Shown: positions 8,835 to 17,703, counted from the first letter of the stretch. The stretch: 64,000 nt of DNA from Actinocatenispora comari (GCF_017312725.1 NZ_BOPO01000004.1:106341-170340), one strand, 5' to 3'. A program made the numbers and translations. Notes: generated by a model not told the origin, from the letters alone.

Positions 8835-9206
8835 GTGGACATCGAAGGCGTGATCGCGGCGTTCTGGCAGCGGGCCGAGAGCAGAGACTGGCCGGCGTTC
8901 GGCGAGCTGCTCGCTCCCGAGGTGCGCTACGAGGCGTCGCAGACCCGGGAACGGGTGCGCGGCCGGGAGGCGTACGTCCGGTTCAACGCCGAGTTCCCGG
9001 GCGACTGGCACCTCAGCGTGGAGCGCATCATCGGCTCCGGTCGGGAGGGCGTGAGCTGGATCGAGTTCCGGCTCGACGGCGAGCAGATGACCGGCATCAG
9101 CTTCTTCACCCTCGACGACGCCGGGCTGATCGTGGCCATCAGGGACTTCTGGCCCGACCCGTACGAGCCGCCCGCCAACCGCGCGCACCTGGTCGAGCGG
9201 TACTGA
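8835..9206 (+). CDS. NTF2/SnoaL-like nuclear transport factor 2 family protein
   Basis: A 123-residue NTF2-fold protein: MDIEGVIAAFWQRAESRDWP, FGELLAPEVRYEASQTRE, YVRFNAEFPGDWHL, and a terminal DFWPDPYEPP stretch. The fold hosts ketosteroid-isomerase-like and polyketide-cyclase-like activities, but no specific reaction can be read. GTG start. It is a single gene just after the broken methyltransferase, with no obvious partner. Confidence 0.8.
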   Translation: MDIEGVIAAFWQRAESRDWPAFGELLAPEVRYEASQTRERVRGREAYVRFNAEFPGDWHLSVERIIGSGREGVSWIEFRLDGEQMTGISFFTLDDAGLIVAIRDFWPDPYEPPANRAHLVERY

Positions 9207-9315
9207 CCCGACCCTGCACCGGTGGGCTCCCGATGAGTTCCGGGTCGCCACACCCGACGGGCGGCACGCGACCGGCCCAGCAGGGCGGGCGCCGTCGCGT
9301 GCCTGTCTGTCGGTG

Positions 9316-9750
9316 TCAGCTGAGGTTCGTCGTCGCGGTGAGTGTCACCTGCTCGGTGAACCGCACCGCGTCCGCCGAGGAGGTCGCGGCGAACTGGCTG
9401 CGGTACGAGCTCATCATCGCGGTCACCAGGTTCTCCAGATCCGCGGCGGTGAACGGGTGGAACGTGCCCTGGCCGTTCGTGACCTCGACGCGGAAGTCCA
9501 CCGTCACGGTGGCGTACTCGTCGTTCTCCGGCGGGCCGGACAGATCCACGGTCGCGGTGTAGGTCCTGCCGTACGCGTTCTCGGTCGGGTCGATGCTGCC
9601 CACGACGGCGTTCCCCTCGGCGCTGGTGGACTTGCGTTGCTTGACCTGCTCGACGTCCTCGGCGTTCGCGGCGGTCGTGGTGGCCATTGCGGTCAGCGGC
9701 ACGGCGACCGCGCCGGCCGCCACGCCGCCGATGAGCTTTCGTCGTTGCAT
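9316..9750 (-). CDS. Exported protein of unknown function with N-terminal signal sequence
   Basis: A 144-residue protein. MQRRKLIGGVAAGAVAVPLT followed by an Ala-rich stretch ending ANAED is a signal peptide; the RRKLIGG start is compatible with Tat export. The mature part is beta-rich (TYTATVDLSGPP, YATVTVDFRVEV) and ends with alternating Thr/Val strands (FTEQVTLTATTNLS). I do not recognise the family. AGGGAG sits 8 nt before the ATG. It probably acts outside the membrane. Confidence 0.75.
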   Translation of the reverse strand: MQRRKLIGGVAAGAVAVPLTAMATTTAANAEDVEQVKQRKSTSAEGNAVVGSIDPTENAYGRTYTATVDLSGPPENDEYATVTVDFRVEVTNGQGTFHPFTAADLENLVTAMMSSYRSQFAATSSADAVRFTEQVTLTATTNLS

Positions 9751-10060
9751 CCGACAACTCCCTTGCTCGAACGGGTGACGGCCAGAGAGTCACACACGCA
9801 GCCAAGCAAGCCGAGATTTACCGACTTGTCAGCTTTTCTCGATCGGCCCGCCCACCTCGGCTTCGAGCCCGACCCCAGCCGTCCGCCGCGAGCCACAGCG
9901 GCCAGCCGACGCGTCGTACAACCTCGGCCACGTTCCCAGCCCAAGGTCTCACCCGGCATTCCGCCCACTGCCACCAGTCTCACGCCGTGATCAAGATCGC
10001 TTCTGGCTGGCTCATTGCCCTGGTCCTCTGCTGTACTGCCTCTCGTCGGCGCGCTCGGTG
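9751..10060. other. 310-bp region without a recognisable gene
   Basis: Holds the upstream region of the exported protein (minus strand), including a somewhat AT-richer patch near 9810-9840. Open frames here are short and have no recognisable content. I see no further signals. Confidence 0.5.
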
Positions 10061-10504
10061 TCAGCTCGACTGGGCCGTGCCATACATGTGCTGGCGCACC
10101 ACCTCGTCGTGCTCCAAGACGGTGTCGACGACCTGCCAGAACTCCGCCAGTCTCGGATGGGCCAGCCCCTCGTCACGACTGAGCTTGTGACCGTAGATCG
10201 GGCTGTCCGCCGCTACCGCGCCACCGTTGACGAGCGTGGCCGCCGGCGTCGGGGAATCGGCAACCGGCCCAACACGGCAACCGAAGGTCACATGATCGTC
10301 GAACGTCTCGGTAGCCCAGCTTCCGAGGATCGCGTCGATCCAGGCTTCATGCACGCCGTCGTGGTGGTAGCAACTCGCGTAGTACACGGCGGCGACGGGC
10401 TCCCCGTCGCGCACGCTCGCCCAGGTGCGCTCCGCTTGCGTGCCACAGCACGAACAGACGAACTGACGGTTCTGCCAGCTAGCGCGGTCAATCGTGAGGC
10501 CCAC
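10061..10504 (-). CDS. Conserved hypothetical protein with a zinc-type CxxC motif
   Basis: A 147-residue protein: VGLTIDRASWQNRQFVCSCC, TWASVRDGEPVAAVYYASCY, HDGVHEAWIDAILGSW, DDHVTFGCRVGPV. The CSCCG motif near the N-terminus could bind metal. The C-terminus (LAHPRLAEFWQVVDTVLEHD) is helical. It resembles uncharacterised actinomycete proteins with the same DDHVTFGCRVGPV core. The frame could start 34 codons earlier at TTG 10606, but the family-like sequence begins at GTG 10504. Confidence 0.65.
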   Translation of the reverse strand: MGLTIDRASWQNRQFVCSCCGTQAERTWASVRDGEPVAAVYYASCYHHDGVHEAWIDAILGSWATETFDDHVTFGCRVGPVADSPTPAATLVNGGAVAADSPIYGHKLSRDEGLAHPRLAEFWQVVDTVLEHDEVVRQHMYGTAQSS

Positions 10505-11058
10505 GGCTCGGAACGCTACCGAACCAAGAACCTCCCGTTTCCGGCCCTCACTCTCGGCGTTGCCGACAGCTTCCCTCTGCCCAGCCTCACCTGCGACGTT
10601 AGCCAACCGTCGAAGCTCCAGGTCGCCTCATCTCCCACCACATCCCATCCACAAGCATTCGGCCATCCCGGAGCCTGAACGCCCCGCCCGAGGCACCGTA
10701 ACCGGCGCCGCCCGATGACGCGGCGCCCGGCCGACCGGGTGTGCCCGACCATCCGGCGCCGGCGGTCATCGGCGCGGCCGGTAGCCCGCGATTCTCGGGA
10801 GGACGCCGCTCTCGGTGTGGACTTGCCGAGGGTGGCGGCCCTTGGTTCGCGCCTGCCACGGGCCTGGAGCGTTCCGGCCGCGGGCGGCAGCCGAGCGGCC
10901 GGAACGCGGCCCGACCGGCGGCACGCGCGGCCCGTGAGGGACGCCTTGAGCCAGTACAGCAGTTCTCACCAAGCTGGAGGTGGCGGCGCCAGAAACGATG
11001 CCCGGGTCCACGCCCAAGCCCACTGCTTGACGGGGCCAGCGCGGCTAGTCTTGCGCCG
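10505..11058. other. 554-bp region without a recognisable gene
   Basis: Overlapping short frames on both strands are Arg/Pro/Gly-rich and have no recognisable motif. The stretch between two small hypothetical genes looks like decayed sequence. I see no tRNA, repeat array or strong hairpin in it. Confidence 0.45.
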
Positions 11059-11358
11059 ATGGATGCAGGGCTGGAGCTTTCCGAACCTTGGTTCCGACCA
11101 GAACCAGACCGGCTCGCGTCTCTCGTCGCTGAGGCAGTGACGGAAATCTGTGCCGATCACGAGCTCGCCGGCCGTTCTCTGACAGCAGTCGCCGCCTGCG
11201 CCGGCTGCGACGACGTGGCCTTCAGCCTCGATGATGGCGCCTTCGCGCTCGTGCATCTCACCTGGACGCGGCATCTCGAACCAGAGCCGTGGCCTCTCAC
11301 GCAACGACTCGACGGCCTCCCAGCGTTGAGAGCAGCCTTCGACAGACATCAGCACTAG
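11059..11358 (+). CDS. Small hypothetical protein
   Basis: A 99-residue acidic protein: MDAGLELSEPWFRPEPDRLA, EICADHELAGRSLTAVAACA, DDVAFSLDDGAFALVHLTWT. Codon use is coherent from the ATG at 11059, and upstream sequence in the same frame loses protein character. The VAFSLDDGAFALVHLTW strand pattern resembles small uncharacterised actinomycete proteins. No function can be assigned. Confidence 0.55.
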   Translation: MDAGLELSEPWFRPEPDRLASLVAEAVTEICADHELAGRSLTAVAACAGCDDVAFSLDDGAFALVHLTWTRHLEPEPWPLTQRLDGLPALRAAFDRHQH

Positions 11359-11512
11359 CGGCCCCCACCGGCCGCTACTTCCCACCCGAGGCACCGCCAC
11401 CCTCGAGATACACGGTGAGCCCGGTGCAACGTGCTTCTTTCGCTGCGGTGATACGCCGTACGCGCTGAGGCGCGGGTGGGGGTGCCGGGGGCGGAGCCCG
11501 CCGGCGCGGGGT

Positions 11513-11531
11513 CTGGGGGCTGCGCCCCCAG
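11513..11531. terminator. Hairpin downstream of tRNA-Asn
   Basis: CTGGGGGC-TGC-GCCCCCAG, an 8-bp stem with a 3-nt loop, lies about 65 nt past the 3' end of tRNA-Asn. A second small hairpin, CCGCC-GAA-GGCGG, is at 11559-11571. Either could end the tRNA transcript. Confidence 0.5.
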
Positions 11532-11597
11532 GAGGCAGGGGCGGACGATCGTTGCGAACCGCCGAAGGCGGCGAGCAGAGAAGCTCCGGATCGGAAG

Positions 11598-11670
11598 CTC
11601 CCGCGCTTGGACTCGAACCAAGAACCTGCCGGTTAACAGCCGGCTGCTCTGCCAATTGAGCTACGCGGGA
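11598..11670 (-). tRNA. tRNA-Asn (anticodon GTT)
   Basis: Read on the minus strand it folds as a 73-nt cloverleaf. The acceptor stem is TCCCGCG/CGCGGGA with discriminator G, the D-arm starts GCTCAATTGGCAGAGC, the anticodon loop is CTGTTAACC with anticodon GTT, and the T-arm contains GGTTCGAGTCC. The 3' CCA is not encoded. No integrase or attachment-site duplication is seen beside it. Confidence 0.96.
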
Positions 11671-11852
11671 TCGAGTACGCCGTCGTGCGCCGTACCGACG
11701 CGGACAAGGGTACATGAGCGGATCCGGGGGTAGTACATGGGCCGGGGGTGGTACGTGCGGGTGGTTCGCGTCTCGCTGGTCACGCAGGGCAGGCAGGATG
11801 GTACGCAGGAGCGCGAAGCGCCGGGTACGAGGTCATACGAGAGGAGTCGACG

Positions 11853-12179
11853 ATGCGTGCCAAGTGGGCTTTCCTGGCCGGTCTGGGCGTCGGATACGTG
11901 CTCGGCAGCCGGGCCGGTCGAGCGCGGTACGAGCAGATCGCCGCGGCGGCCCGCCGGGTGAAGGAGAACCCGACGGTGCAGGAGGCGGCCGGGCTGGTGC
12001 AGGCGCAGGCCGGACGGCTGGCCTCGACGGGCAAGGACGTCATCTCGGACCGGCTGGCCGACAGCCGGATCGGACACACGCGGGTGGCGGAGCGGCTGTT
12101 CGGCACGATGCCGTACACGCCGGAGCACGAGCCGGCCGAGCACCATCGGCGGCGCCGCAACGGCGTCAGCCACGGCTGA
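11853..12179 (+). CDS. YtxH-like small membrane-associated protein
   Basis: A 108-residue protein. The N-terminus MRAKWAFLAGLGVGYVLGSR is a single short hydrophobic segment with the glycine pattern of YtxH proteins, followed by a basic amphipathic stretch (RARYEQIAAAARRVKENPTV) and a long helix (AAGLVQAQAGRLASTGKDVI). Homologues are short stress-associated proteins of unclear role. GAGGAG precedes the ATG at 11853, so I prefer this over the longer frame from 11748. Confidence 0.8.
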   Translation: MRAKWAFLAGLGVGYVLGSRAGRARYEQIAAAARRVKENPTVQEAAGLVQAQAGRLASTGKDVISDRLADSRIGHTRVAERLFGTMPYTPEHEPAEHHRRRRNGVSHG

Positions 12180-12184
12180 GACAC

Positions 12185-12219
12185 GCCCCGGGCCGTACGG
12201 ATGACGTACGGCCCGGGGC
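12185..12219. terminator. Bidirectional hairpin terminator
   Basis: GCCCCGGGCCGTAC (12185-12198) pairs perfectly with 12206-12219 across a 7-nt loop. It lies 6 bp after the YtxH-like stop and between convergent genes. Confidence 0.8.
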
Positions 12220-12259
12220 TGCTACGCGCGAGGGTTCGAGTACACCCGGCAGGCGCTGC

Positions 12260-13189
12260 TCAGCGGTCGCCGGGTGTGCGGAAGTAGTGGCCCTCGTCGA
12301 GGTCGGCGAGCAGGCCGGGCCGGGTCGGCTTCCACTCCAGGAGTGCGCGGGTCAGGTCGGCGGAGGCCGGGACGTCGAGGCCGACCATGCCGGCGAGCCA
12401 GCCGAAGTGCCCGGCGGCGTCGGCCGCGGGGATCTCGGCCACGGCGAGGTTCAGGTGCCGGCCGATGACCCCGGCGATCTCGCGCAGCGGTACCCCTTCG
12501 TCGCCGATGGCGTGCAGCACCGCGCCGGCGGGCGCGTGGTCGAGGGCGAGCCGGAACAGGTGTGCGGCGTCCAAGCGGTGCACGGCGGGCCAGCGGTTGT
12601 CGCCGGTACCGAGGTAGCCCGCGACGCCGTGCTCACGGGCGGCGCGGACCAGGCCGGGGACGAAGCCGCGGTCCCCGTCGCCGTGCACGGTCGGGGGCAG
12701 CCGCAGCACCGACGACCGTACCCCGCGGTCGGCGAAGGAGAGGGCCAGCTGCGCGGTGGCCATCCGGGCGCTCGGGCCTTCCGGGTCGCCGGCCGGGCCG
12801 GAGACGCCGTCGCGTTCGGTCAGCACCCGGCCGGGCGCGAGGCCGGCGATGCCGGAGGCGAGCACGAACGGCCGGTCGGAGCCGGCGAGTGCGTCGCCGA
12901 AGACCTCGACGGCGCGCCGGTCGGCCGCGGCGGCGCTGGCGAAGTCGCCGCTGAACGCGATGTCGTGCTTGAAGGCCAGGTGGATCACGCCGTCCGAGTC
13001 GGCGGCCGCGTCGCGCAGCACGTCGAGGTCGTCGAGGGTGCCCCGGCGTACCTGGGCGCCGGCGGCGGCGAGCGCCGCGGCGGAGGCGTCCGTACGGGCC
13101 AGCCCGACGACCTGGTGCCCCGCGGCCAGGAGTTCGGGGACGACGGCGGAACCGATCCAGCCGGACGCCCCGGTGACGAATACGCGCAT
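12260..13189 (-). CDS. NAD-dependent epimerase/SDR family oxidoreductase
   Basis: A 309-residue extended SDR. The N-terminal cofactor motif is MRVFVTGASGWIGSAVVPEL (TGxxGxxG), with GTLDDLDVLRDAAADSDGVI further on. The usual YxxxK is not clear: around the expected position the chain reads EGPSARMATAQLAL, so it may be an atypical SDR that binds rather than turns over substrate. The C-terminal half resembles NAD(P)-dependent epimerase-like proteins. GGAGG 8 nt before ATG 13189 fixes the start. It is divergent from a TetR gene with two operators between, so it is the probable target. Confidence 0.85.
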   Translation of the reverse strand: MRVFVTGASGWIGSAVVPELLAAGHQVVGLARTDASAAALAAAGAQVRRGTLDDLDVLRDAAADSDGVIHLAFKHDIAFSGDFASAAAADRRAVEVFGDALAGSDRPFVLASGIAGLAPGRVLTERDGVSGPAGDPEGPSARMATAQLALSFADRGVRSSVLRLPPTVHGDGDRGFVPGLVRAAREHGVAGYLGTGDNRWPAVHRLDAAHLFRLALDHAPAGAVLHAIGDEGVPLREIAGVIGRHLNLAVAEIPAADAAGHFGWLAGMVGLDVPASADLTRALLEWKPTRPGLLADLDEGHYFRTPGDR

Positions 13190-13234
13190 CAGAAGTACCT
13201 CCACGAGAGCCGGCCGGATTGGGCCCGACCAGCT

Positions 13235-13284
13235 ATGTCAGTCACTGTCATCAGGCTAGCACCCGATGTCAGTCACTGCCATCA
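13235..13284. promoter_or_regulatory. Two direct-repeat operators between SDR and TetR genes
   Basis: ATGTCAGTCACTGTCATCA at 13235-13253 recurs at 13266-13284 with one change (ATGTCAGTCACTGCCATCA). The copies start 31 bp apart, close to three helical turns, so two regulator dimers could sit on one DNA face. The second copy contains the ATG that would give a longer TetR protein, which argues against that start. Confidence 0.75.
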
Positions 13285-13298
13285 CTATGATCGGAGTC

Positions 13299-13868
13299 AT
13301 GAGCCGTTGGGAGCCGAACGCCCGGGGCCGGCTGGCGCAGGCGGCACTCGCGCTCTACGGCGAACGCGGGTACGAGAAGGTCACCGTGGCCGAGATCGCC
13401 GCGCGGGCCGGTCTGACCGAGCGCACCTTCTTCCGGCACTACGCCGACAAGCGCGAGGTGCTGTTCGACGGCTCGACCCGGCTGCAGCAGACGCTCACCG
13501 AGGCGGTCGCGGCCGCACCGGCCGGCCGGCCGCCGATCGAGCTGGTCGGCGCCGCCATCGCGGCGCTCGGTGCGCTGTTCGAGGCGGACGAGCGGCGCGA
13601 GTTCGCCCGGCAGCGGCAGGCCATCGTCGACAAGAACCCCGACCTGCAGGAACGCGAGCTCGTCAAGCTGTCCCGACTCGGCGACGCGCTGACCGACGCG
13701 CTGCACGACCACGACGTGCCGGTACCGGCCGCGAGCCTCGCGGCGCAGGTCGGCATCGCCGTGTTCCGGGTGACGTTCGTGCGCTGGCTCGACGACCCGG
13801 CCAGTCGCCCCTTCCCCGAGCTGGTCCGCGCCGCCTTCGAGGAGCTCGCGGCGATGACCCACCCCTGA
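13299..13868 (+). CDS. TetR family transcriptional regulator
   Basis: A 189-residue regulator with an N-terminal DNA-binding domain: RGRLAQAALALYGERGYEKV, VAEIAARAGLTERTFFRHYA, DKREVLFDG. The C-terminal helical domain includes FRVTFVRWLDDPASRPFPEL, common in mycobacterial-type TetR proteins. ATG 13299 with CGGAG upstream is preferred over ATG 13266, which lies inside the second operator copy. It probably represses the divergent SDR gene and itself. Confidence 0.88.
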   Translation: MSRWEPNARGRLAQAALALYGERGYEKVTVAEIAARAGLTERTFFRHYADKREVLFDGSTRLQQTLTEAVAAAPAGRPPIELVGAAIAALGALFEADERREFARQRQAIVDKNPDLQERELVKLSRLGDALTDALHDHDVPVPAASLAAQVGIAVFRVTFVRWLDDPASRPFPELVRAAFEELAAMTHP

Positions 13869-14090
13869 GCCGGCTGACCAGCGCTGGTCGGCCACACCGG
13901 CCGGCCAAGGTCCACCCCGCCCACCAGACCCCACGGTTGGCGAGCCAACCCGAAGCCCGCCGAACAGACCCGCAGGCCGCCGACCCGACCCGAAGCCGCC
14001 GACCAAACCCGCGGCCCGCCGACCCGAAGACCGCCGGCCACATCGGAGGCCCGCGGATTCGGAGGCCCGCGGATCAGGCCCGCGCGGCGG

Positions 14091-14879
14091 TCAGGGTTGG
14101 AGCAGGCGGCCGAGGCGGCGGGCGGCGACCCAGAGGCCGAGGATGCAGCAGCCGACCAGGTAGGCGGCGTGGCCGAGCATAGCGAGATCGAGATGGCCGA
14201 GCGAGAGGCCACGGGTGATCGTGACCCCGTGGTACAGCGGGGTCAGCTCGACCAGCGGCCGGGCCCACGCCGGGTACGCACCGAGCGGGGTGAACGTGCC
14301 GGCGAACATGAACATCACCATCATGATGATCATCACGTAGTCGAAGTCCTGCCAGCTGCGCAGGAACGTGGTCAGCGCCATGCCCAGTGCGGCGAACGCG
14401 AAGCCGATCAGGACCGCGGCCGGCCAGGCCAGGATCGCCCATCCGGACGGGGTGAGCCCGAGCAGCGCCATCAGCCCGAGGAACGCCCCGGAGTAGAGCC
14501 CGGAGCGGGCGAGGCACCAGCCGATCTCGCCGAGCGCCAGCTCCAGCGGCGTGACCGGGGTGGCGAGCACCGCGTCGTACAGCCGCATGTACTTGAGCTT
14601 GCCGAACACGTTGAACGTGGTCTCGGTCAGCGCCGCGTTCATCGCCTGCACGGCGAGCATCGCCGGAGCGAGGAACACCGGATAGGCGACGCTCTCCCCG
14701 GCGAACGGCACCCGGCCGACCAGCGCACCGAGCCCGATGCCCAGCGACAGCAGGTAGAGCAGCGGCTCGAAGAAGCCGGAGGCGAGCACCACCCAGCCGC
14801 GGCGGTGCACCAGCACGTTGCGCTCGACGACCGCGCCGGCCCGGCGCGGCGAGACCCGCAACAGCAGCGTGGTCAGCAT
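14091..14879 (-). CDS. ABC-2 type transporter permease (second subunit)
   Basis: A 262-residue membrane protein with six predicted membrane segments: WVVLASGFFEPLLYLLSLGI, a central MALLGLTPSGWAI stretch, and YVMIIMMVMFMFAGTFTPLG, whose FxGxFxP loop is typical of NodJ/DrrB-type exporters. It starts MLTTLLLRVSPRRAG. It is the last gene of a three-gene cluster; its ATG overlaps the stop of the upstream permease by one base, so translation is coupled. It probably forms a heterodimeric export channel with that permease. The substrate is unknown. Confidence 0.88.
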   Translation of the reverse strand: MLTTLLLRVSPRRAGAVVERNVLVHRRGWVVLASGFFEPLLYLLSLGIGLGALVGRVPFAGESVAYPVFLAPAMLAVQAMNAALTETTFNVFGKLKYMRLYDAVLATPVTPLELALGEIGWCLARSGLYSGAFLGLMALLGLTPSGWAILAWPAAVLIGFAFAALGMALTTFLRSWQDFDYVMIIMMVMFMFAGTFTPLGAYPAWARPLVELTPLYHGVTITRGLSLGHLDLAMLGHAAYLVGCCILGLWVAARRLGRLLQP

Positions 14880-15664
14880 CAGACCACCAACCTGCGACGG
14901 AACGCTCGGTGCGCGAGCACCAGCCCGACCGCGGCCCAGAGCGCGAGGTAGCCGAGGTGCCCGAGCACCGGCCACCACCGCGGGGTACCGAGGGTCAGCG
15001 ACCGGCACACCTCGACGCCGTGCCACAGCGGCGAGAGCCAGGCGAGGACCCGTACCCCGGCGGGCAACTGGGCGATCGGGAAGAACACGCCAGAGAACAG
15101 CTGCACCGGGATCACCACGAACCGGGTGAGCACCGCGAAGCTGGAGTCGGTGTGCTGGGTCGCGGTGAACGCGAACGTCGGCGCCGCGCAGGCCAGCGCG
15201 AGCAGCATCGCGGTGGGCAGCACGCCGACCGCCCAGCCCGAGTGCACCGTCCCGAACGCCGCCATCACCAGCAGGAACACCGTCACCGCGACGAGCGCAC
15301 GAAACACCACGAAGGCGAGCTGGCCGAGCACGATGTCGACGATGCGCAGCGGCGTGTTCAGCATCCCCTCGTAGGTGCGGTCCCAGGCGAACTGCGAGTA
15401 GACCCGGTACATCGACTCGTCGATGGCGATGCTCAGCCCGGTCGCGGCGAGCACGCCGGGCGCGAGGAAGCTCAGGTAGTCGACGCCGAGCTGGTGGCCC
15501 CGGTCGACGTAGCCACCGACGCCGAGACCGATGCCGGCCAGGTAGATCAGCGGCAGCAGGAAGCTGGAGAACGCGGTGCCCCACCAGGTGCGGCGGTAAC
15601 CGATCAGGTGGTACGCGAACACGTGCAGGGCACCGCGGCCCGGCGCGGCGATGGCGGCCGTCAT
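14879..15664 (-). CDS. ABC-2 type transporter permease (first subunit)
   Basis: A 261-residue membrane protein, MTAAIAAPGRGALHVFAYHL at the start, with membrane segments such as FLLPLIYLAGIGLGVGG and FVVIPVQLFSGVFFPIAQLP; the latter carries the FSGVFFP signature of DrrB/NodJ exporters. WDRTYEGMLNTPLRIVDIVL is the conserved cytoplasmic loop. It overlaps the ATPase stop and the next permease start by one base each. The pair of permeases served by a single ATPase fits a drug or lipid exporter. The ATPase partner is frameshifted as sequenced. Confidence 0.88.
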   Translation of the reverse strand: MTAAIAAPGRGALHVFAYHLIGYRRTWWGTAFSSFLLPLIYLAGIGLGVGGYVDRGHQLGVDYLSFLAPGVLAATGLSIAIDESMYRVYSQFAWDRTYEGMLNTPLRIVDIVLGQLAFVVFRALVAVTVFLLVMAAFGTVHSGWAVGVLPTAMLLALACAAPTFAFTATQHTDSSFAVLTRFVVIPVQLFSGVFFPIAQLPAGVRVLAWLSPLWHGVEVCRSLTLGTPRWWPVLGHLGYLALWAAVGLVLAHRAFRRRLVV

Positions 15665-16607
15665 CAGTCCACCAGGGTCCGGCCGGTCAGGTGCAGGAAG
15701 ACGTCCTCCAGGGTGCTGCGGCGCACCAGCACCGAGGTCGGTTCGATGCTGCGGGCCGCCACCGCGGCCGTGGCCGCGTCGCCGTCGTCGGTGTAGAGCA
15801 GCAGCCGGTCGGGCAGCGCCTCGATCCGGTCGGCCAGCGGTTCGAGCGCCTTCACCAGCTCGGCGCCGGCCGGACCGGCCAGGTCGTCCAGCCCGAACCG
15901 CAGCTCCACCACCTCGCGGCTGGAGTACCGCGCGATCAGCTGGGACGGGGAGCCCTCGGCGACGATGCGGCCGGCGTCCATCACCACCAGCCGGTCGCAC
16001 AGCTGCTCGGCCTCGTCCATGTAGTGAGTGGTCAGCACCAGCGTGACGCCGCGCTGTTTGAGCCGGTAGAGCCGCTCCCAGACCAGGTGCCGGGCCTGCG
16101 GGTCGAGGCCGGTGGTCGGCTCGTCGAGCAGCACCAGGTCGGGCTCGTTGACCAGCGCGCGGGCGATCGTCAGCCGCCGCTTCATGCCGCCGGACAGCGG
16201 CTCGACCTTGCTGTCGGCCCGGTCGGCCAGCTGGACGAACTTCAGCAGCTCGGCGGCCCGGTCGCGGGCCACCTGGCGCGGGATGCCGAAGTAGCGGGCG
16301 TAGACGGTGAGGTTCTCGGCCAGCGACAGCTCGACGTCCAGCGAGTCCTGCTGCGGGACCACGCCGAGCCGGGACCGGATCGCCGGGCCGTGGGTCGCGG
16401 CGTCCAGCCCGAGGATGTGCAGGCTGCCGGCGGACGGCGGCGACACGCAGCCGATCATGCGCATGGTGGAGCTCTTGCCCGCGCCGTTCGGCCCGAGGAA
16501 GCCGAACGCCTCGCCGCGCGCACGCCCACGTCGATGCCGGCGACCGCGGTGAACGAGCCGAACCGCTTCACCAGCCCGGTCGCCGAGATCATCAGGTCAG
16601 TGGACAT
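15664..16607 (-). pseudogene. ABC transporter ATPase (DrrA-like), frameshifted before Walker A
   Basis: From ATG 16607 the frame reads MSTDLMISATGLVKRFGSFT then VAGIDVGVRA and turns to nonsense, ending near 16455. The rest lies one frame over: EAFGFLGPNGAGKSSTMRMI (Walker A), LSGGMKRRLTIARAL (signature), LVLLDEPTTGLDP (Walker B), TTHYMDEAEQL (switch His), and a C-terminal DrrA-type domain to 15664. A single missing base around 16513-16523, in a GC-alternating run, explains it. The downstream frame's first ATG (16464) lies after Walker A, so a restart would give an inactive ATPase. Either a real lesion or an assembly error. Confidence 0.85.
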
Positions 16608-16704
16608 GCCGGCGACCCTATCGCCCACCCCCGACACCGCGGCCCGGCGGCGCCGGGTGGCCGGAACCGCCACGCGGGCGGGCGTCGTTGGGTAGCTTGG
16701 CCGC

Positions 16705-17703
16705 ATGGCTGGTCAGGCACGGGATCCGCAGTCCATCCTGCGCGAGGCGGCGGCGATCGCCTCGCTCGCCCCGTCCATCCACAACACGCAGCCGTGGCAG
16801 TGGCTGGTGCACGAGCACGACACCGAGCTGTACGCGGACCGGACCCGGCAGCTGCTCGCCACCGACCCGGACGGCCGGTCGCTCACGCTGTCCTGCGGGG
16901 TGGCCCTGCAGCACGCCCAGGTCGCGCTGCGCGCCGCCGGGTACCTGCCGGACGTGGTGCGGCTGCCCGACCTCGAGGACGAGGACCTGCTCGCCCGGGT
17001 CACGCTGGGCGGTGCGACGGCGCCCAGCGCCGAGTGCGTCCGCGATTACCAGTCGATGCTGATCCGGCACATGGACCGGCGGCCGTTCGCCGACCGGGCG
17101 CCGAGCGAGGCGGCGCTGCGGGAGCTGACCGCGGCGGCCGACGCCGGCGGGGCGCACCTGCACCTGGTCCGGCCCGAGCAGGTGACCACGGTGACGATGG
17201 CGGTCGGCCGGGCCGGCGAGGTCGAGCAGTCCGAGCCGGCGTACCGGCGGGAACTGCACGACTGGACCCACCGCGACCTGGACAGCGGCGAGGGGCTGCC
17301 CGCCGGGGTACTGCCGGAGCCGGCGGCGCGGCGGGTGCCGATCCGCGACTTCGCCCCGGACCGGGACGCCGCGCTGCCGGACGAGCCGGCGCTGGCCGAC
17401 CGGTACGCGCGGTATGCGGTGCTCTACGGCGACCGGGACGATCCGGCGCACTGGCTGCGCGGCGGTGAGGCGCTCGGCGCGGTACTGCTGGGCGTGGTGC
17501 GGCTCGGCCTCGCCGTGTCGCCCTACTCCGACCCCATCGAGGTACTGGCCACCCGGCAGCTGATCGCCCGCGAGGTGCTGTCCGGGCTGGGCGCGCCCTA
17601 CCTGGTGTTGCGGCTCGGCGTGGCGAGCCCCGAGCAGCCGCCCCGGGCCCGGACCGCGAGGCGCCCGGTCGCGGACACCGTGGTCCCGGTCCCCCGCGAC
17701 TGA
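16705..17703 (+). CDS. Acg family FMN-binding oxidoreductase (nitroreductase fold)
   Basis: A 332-residue protein of the actinobacterial Acg/Rv3127 type: two fused nitroreductase-like halves that bind FMN, thought to sequester flavin or act in hypoxic stress. Visible features are ASLAPSIHNTQPWQWLVHE near residue 20, LSCGVALQHAQVALRAAGY near 62, MLIRHMDRRPFADRAPSEAA near 117, and LGLAVSPYSDPIEVLATRQL near 272. The length is normal. It is divergent from the frameshifted ABC cluster. No DosR-type box was picked out. Confidence 0.88.
   Translation: MAGQARDPQSILREAAAIASLAPSIHNTQPWQWLVHEHDTELYADRTRQLLATDPDGRSLTLSCGVALQHAQVALRAAGYLPDVVRLPDLEDEDLLARVTLGGATAPSAECVRDYQSMLIRHMDRRPFADRAPSEAALRELTAAADAGGAHLHLVRPEQVTTVTMAVGRAGEVEQSEPAYRRELHDWTHRDLDSGEGLPAGVLPEPAARRVPIRDFAPDRDAALPDEPALADRYARYAVLYGDRDDPAHWLRGGEALGAVLLGVVRLGLAVSPYSDPIEVLATRQLIAREVLSGLGAPYLVLRLGVASPEQPPRARTARRPVADTVVPVPRD

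Noticed and set aside
11598..11670. tRNA-Asn as an integration site of a mobile island
   Set aside because: No integrase nearby and no second copy of the tRNA 3' end was noticed in the window.
13869..14090. Coding potential in the CCGACCCGAAGCC-rich stretch after the TetR gene
   Set aside because: Low-complexity repeats only; frames are Pro/Arg-rich and merge with shadows of the permease gene.
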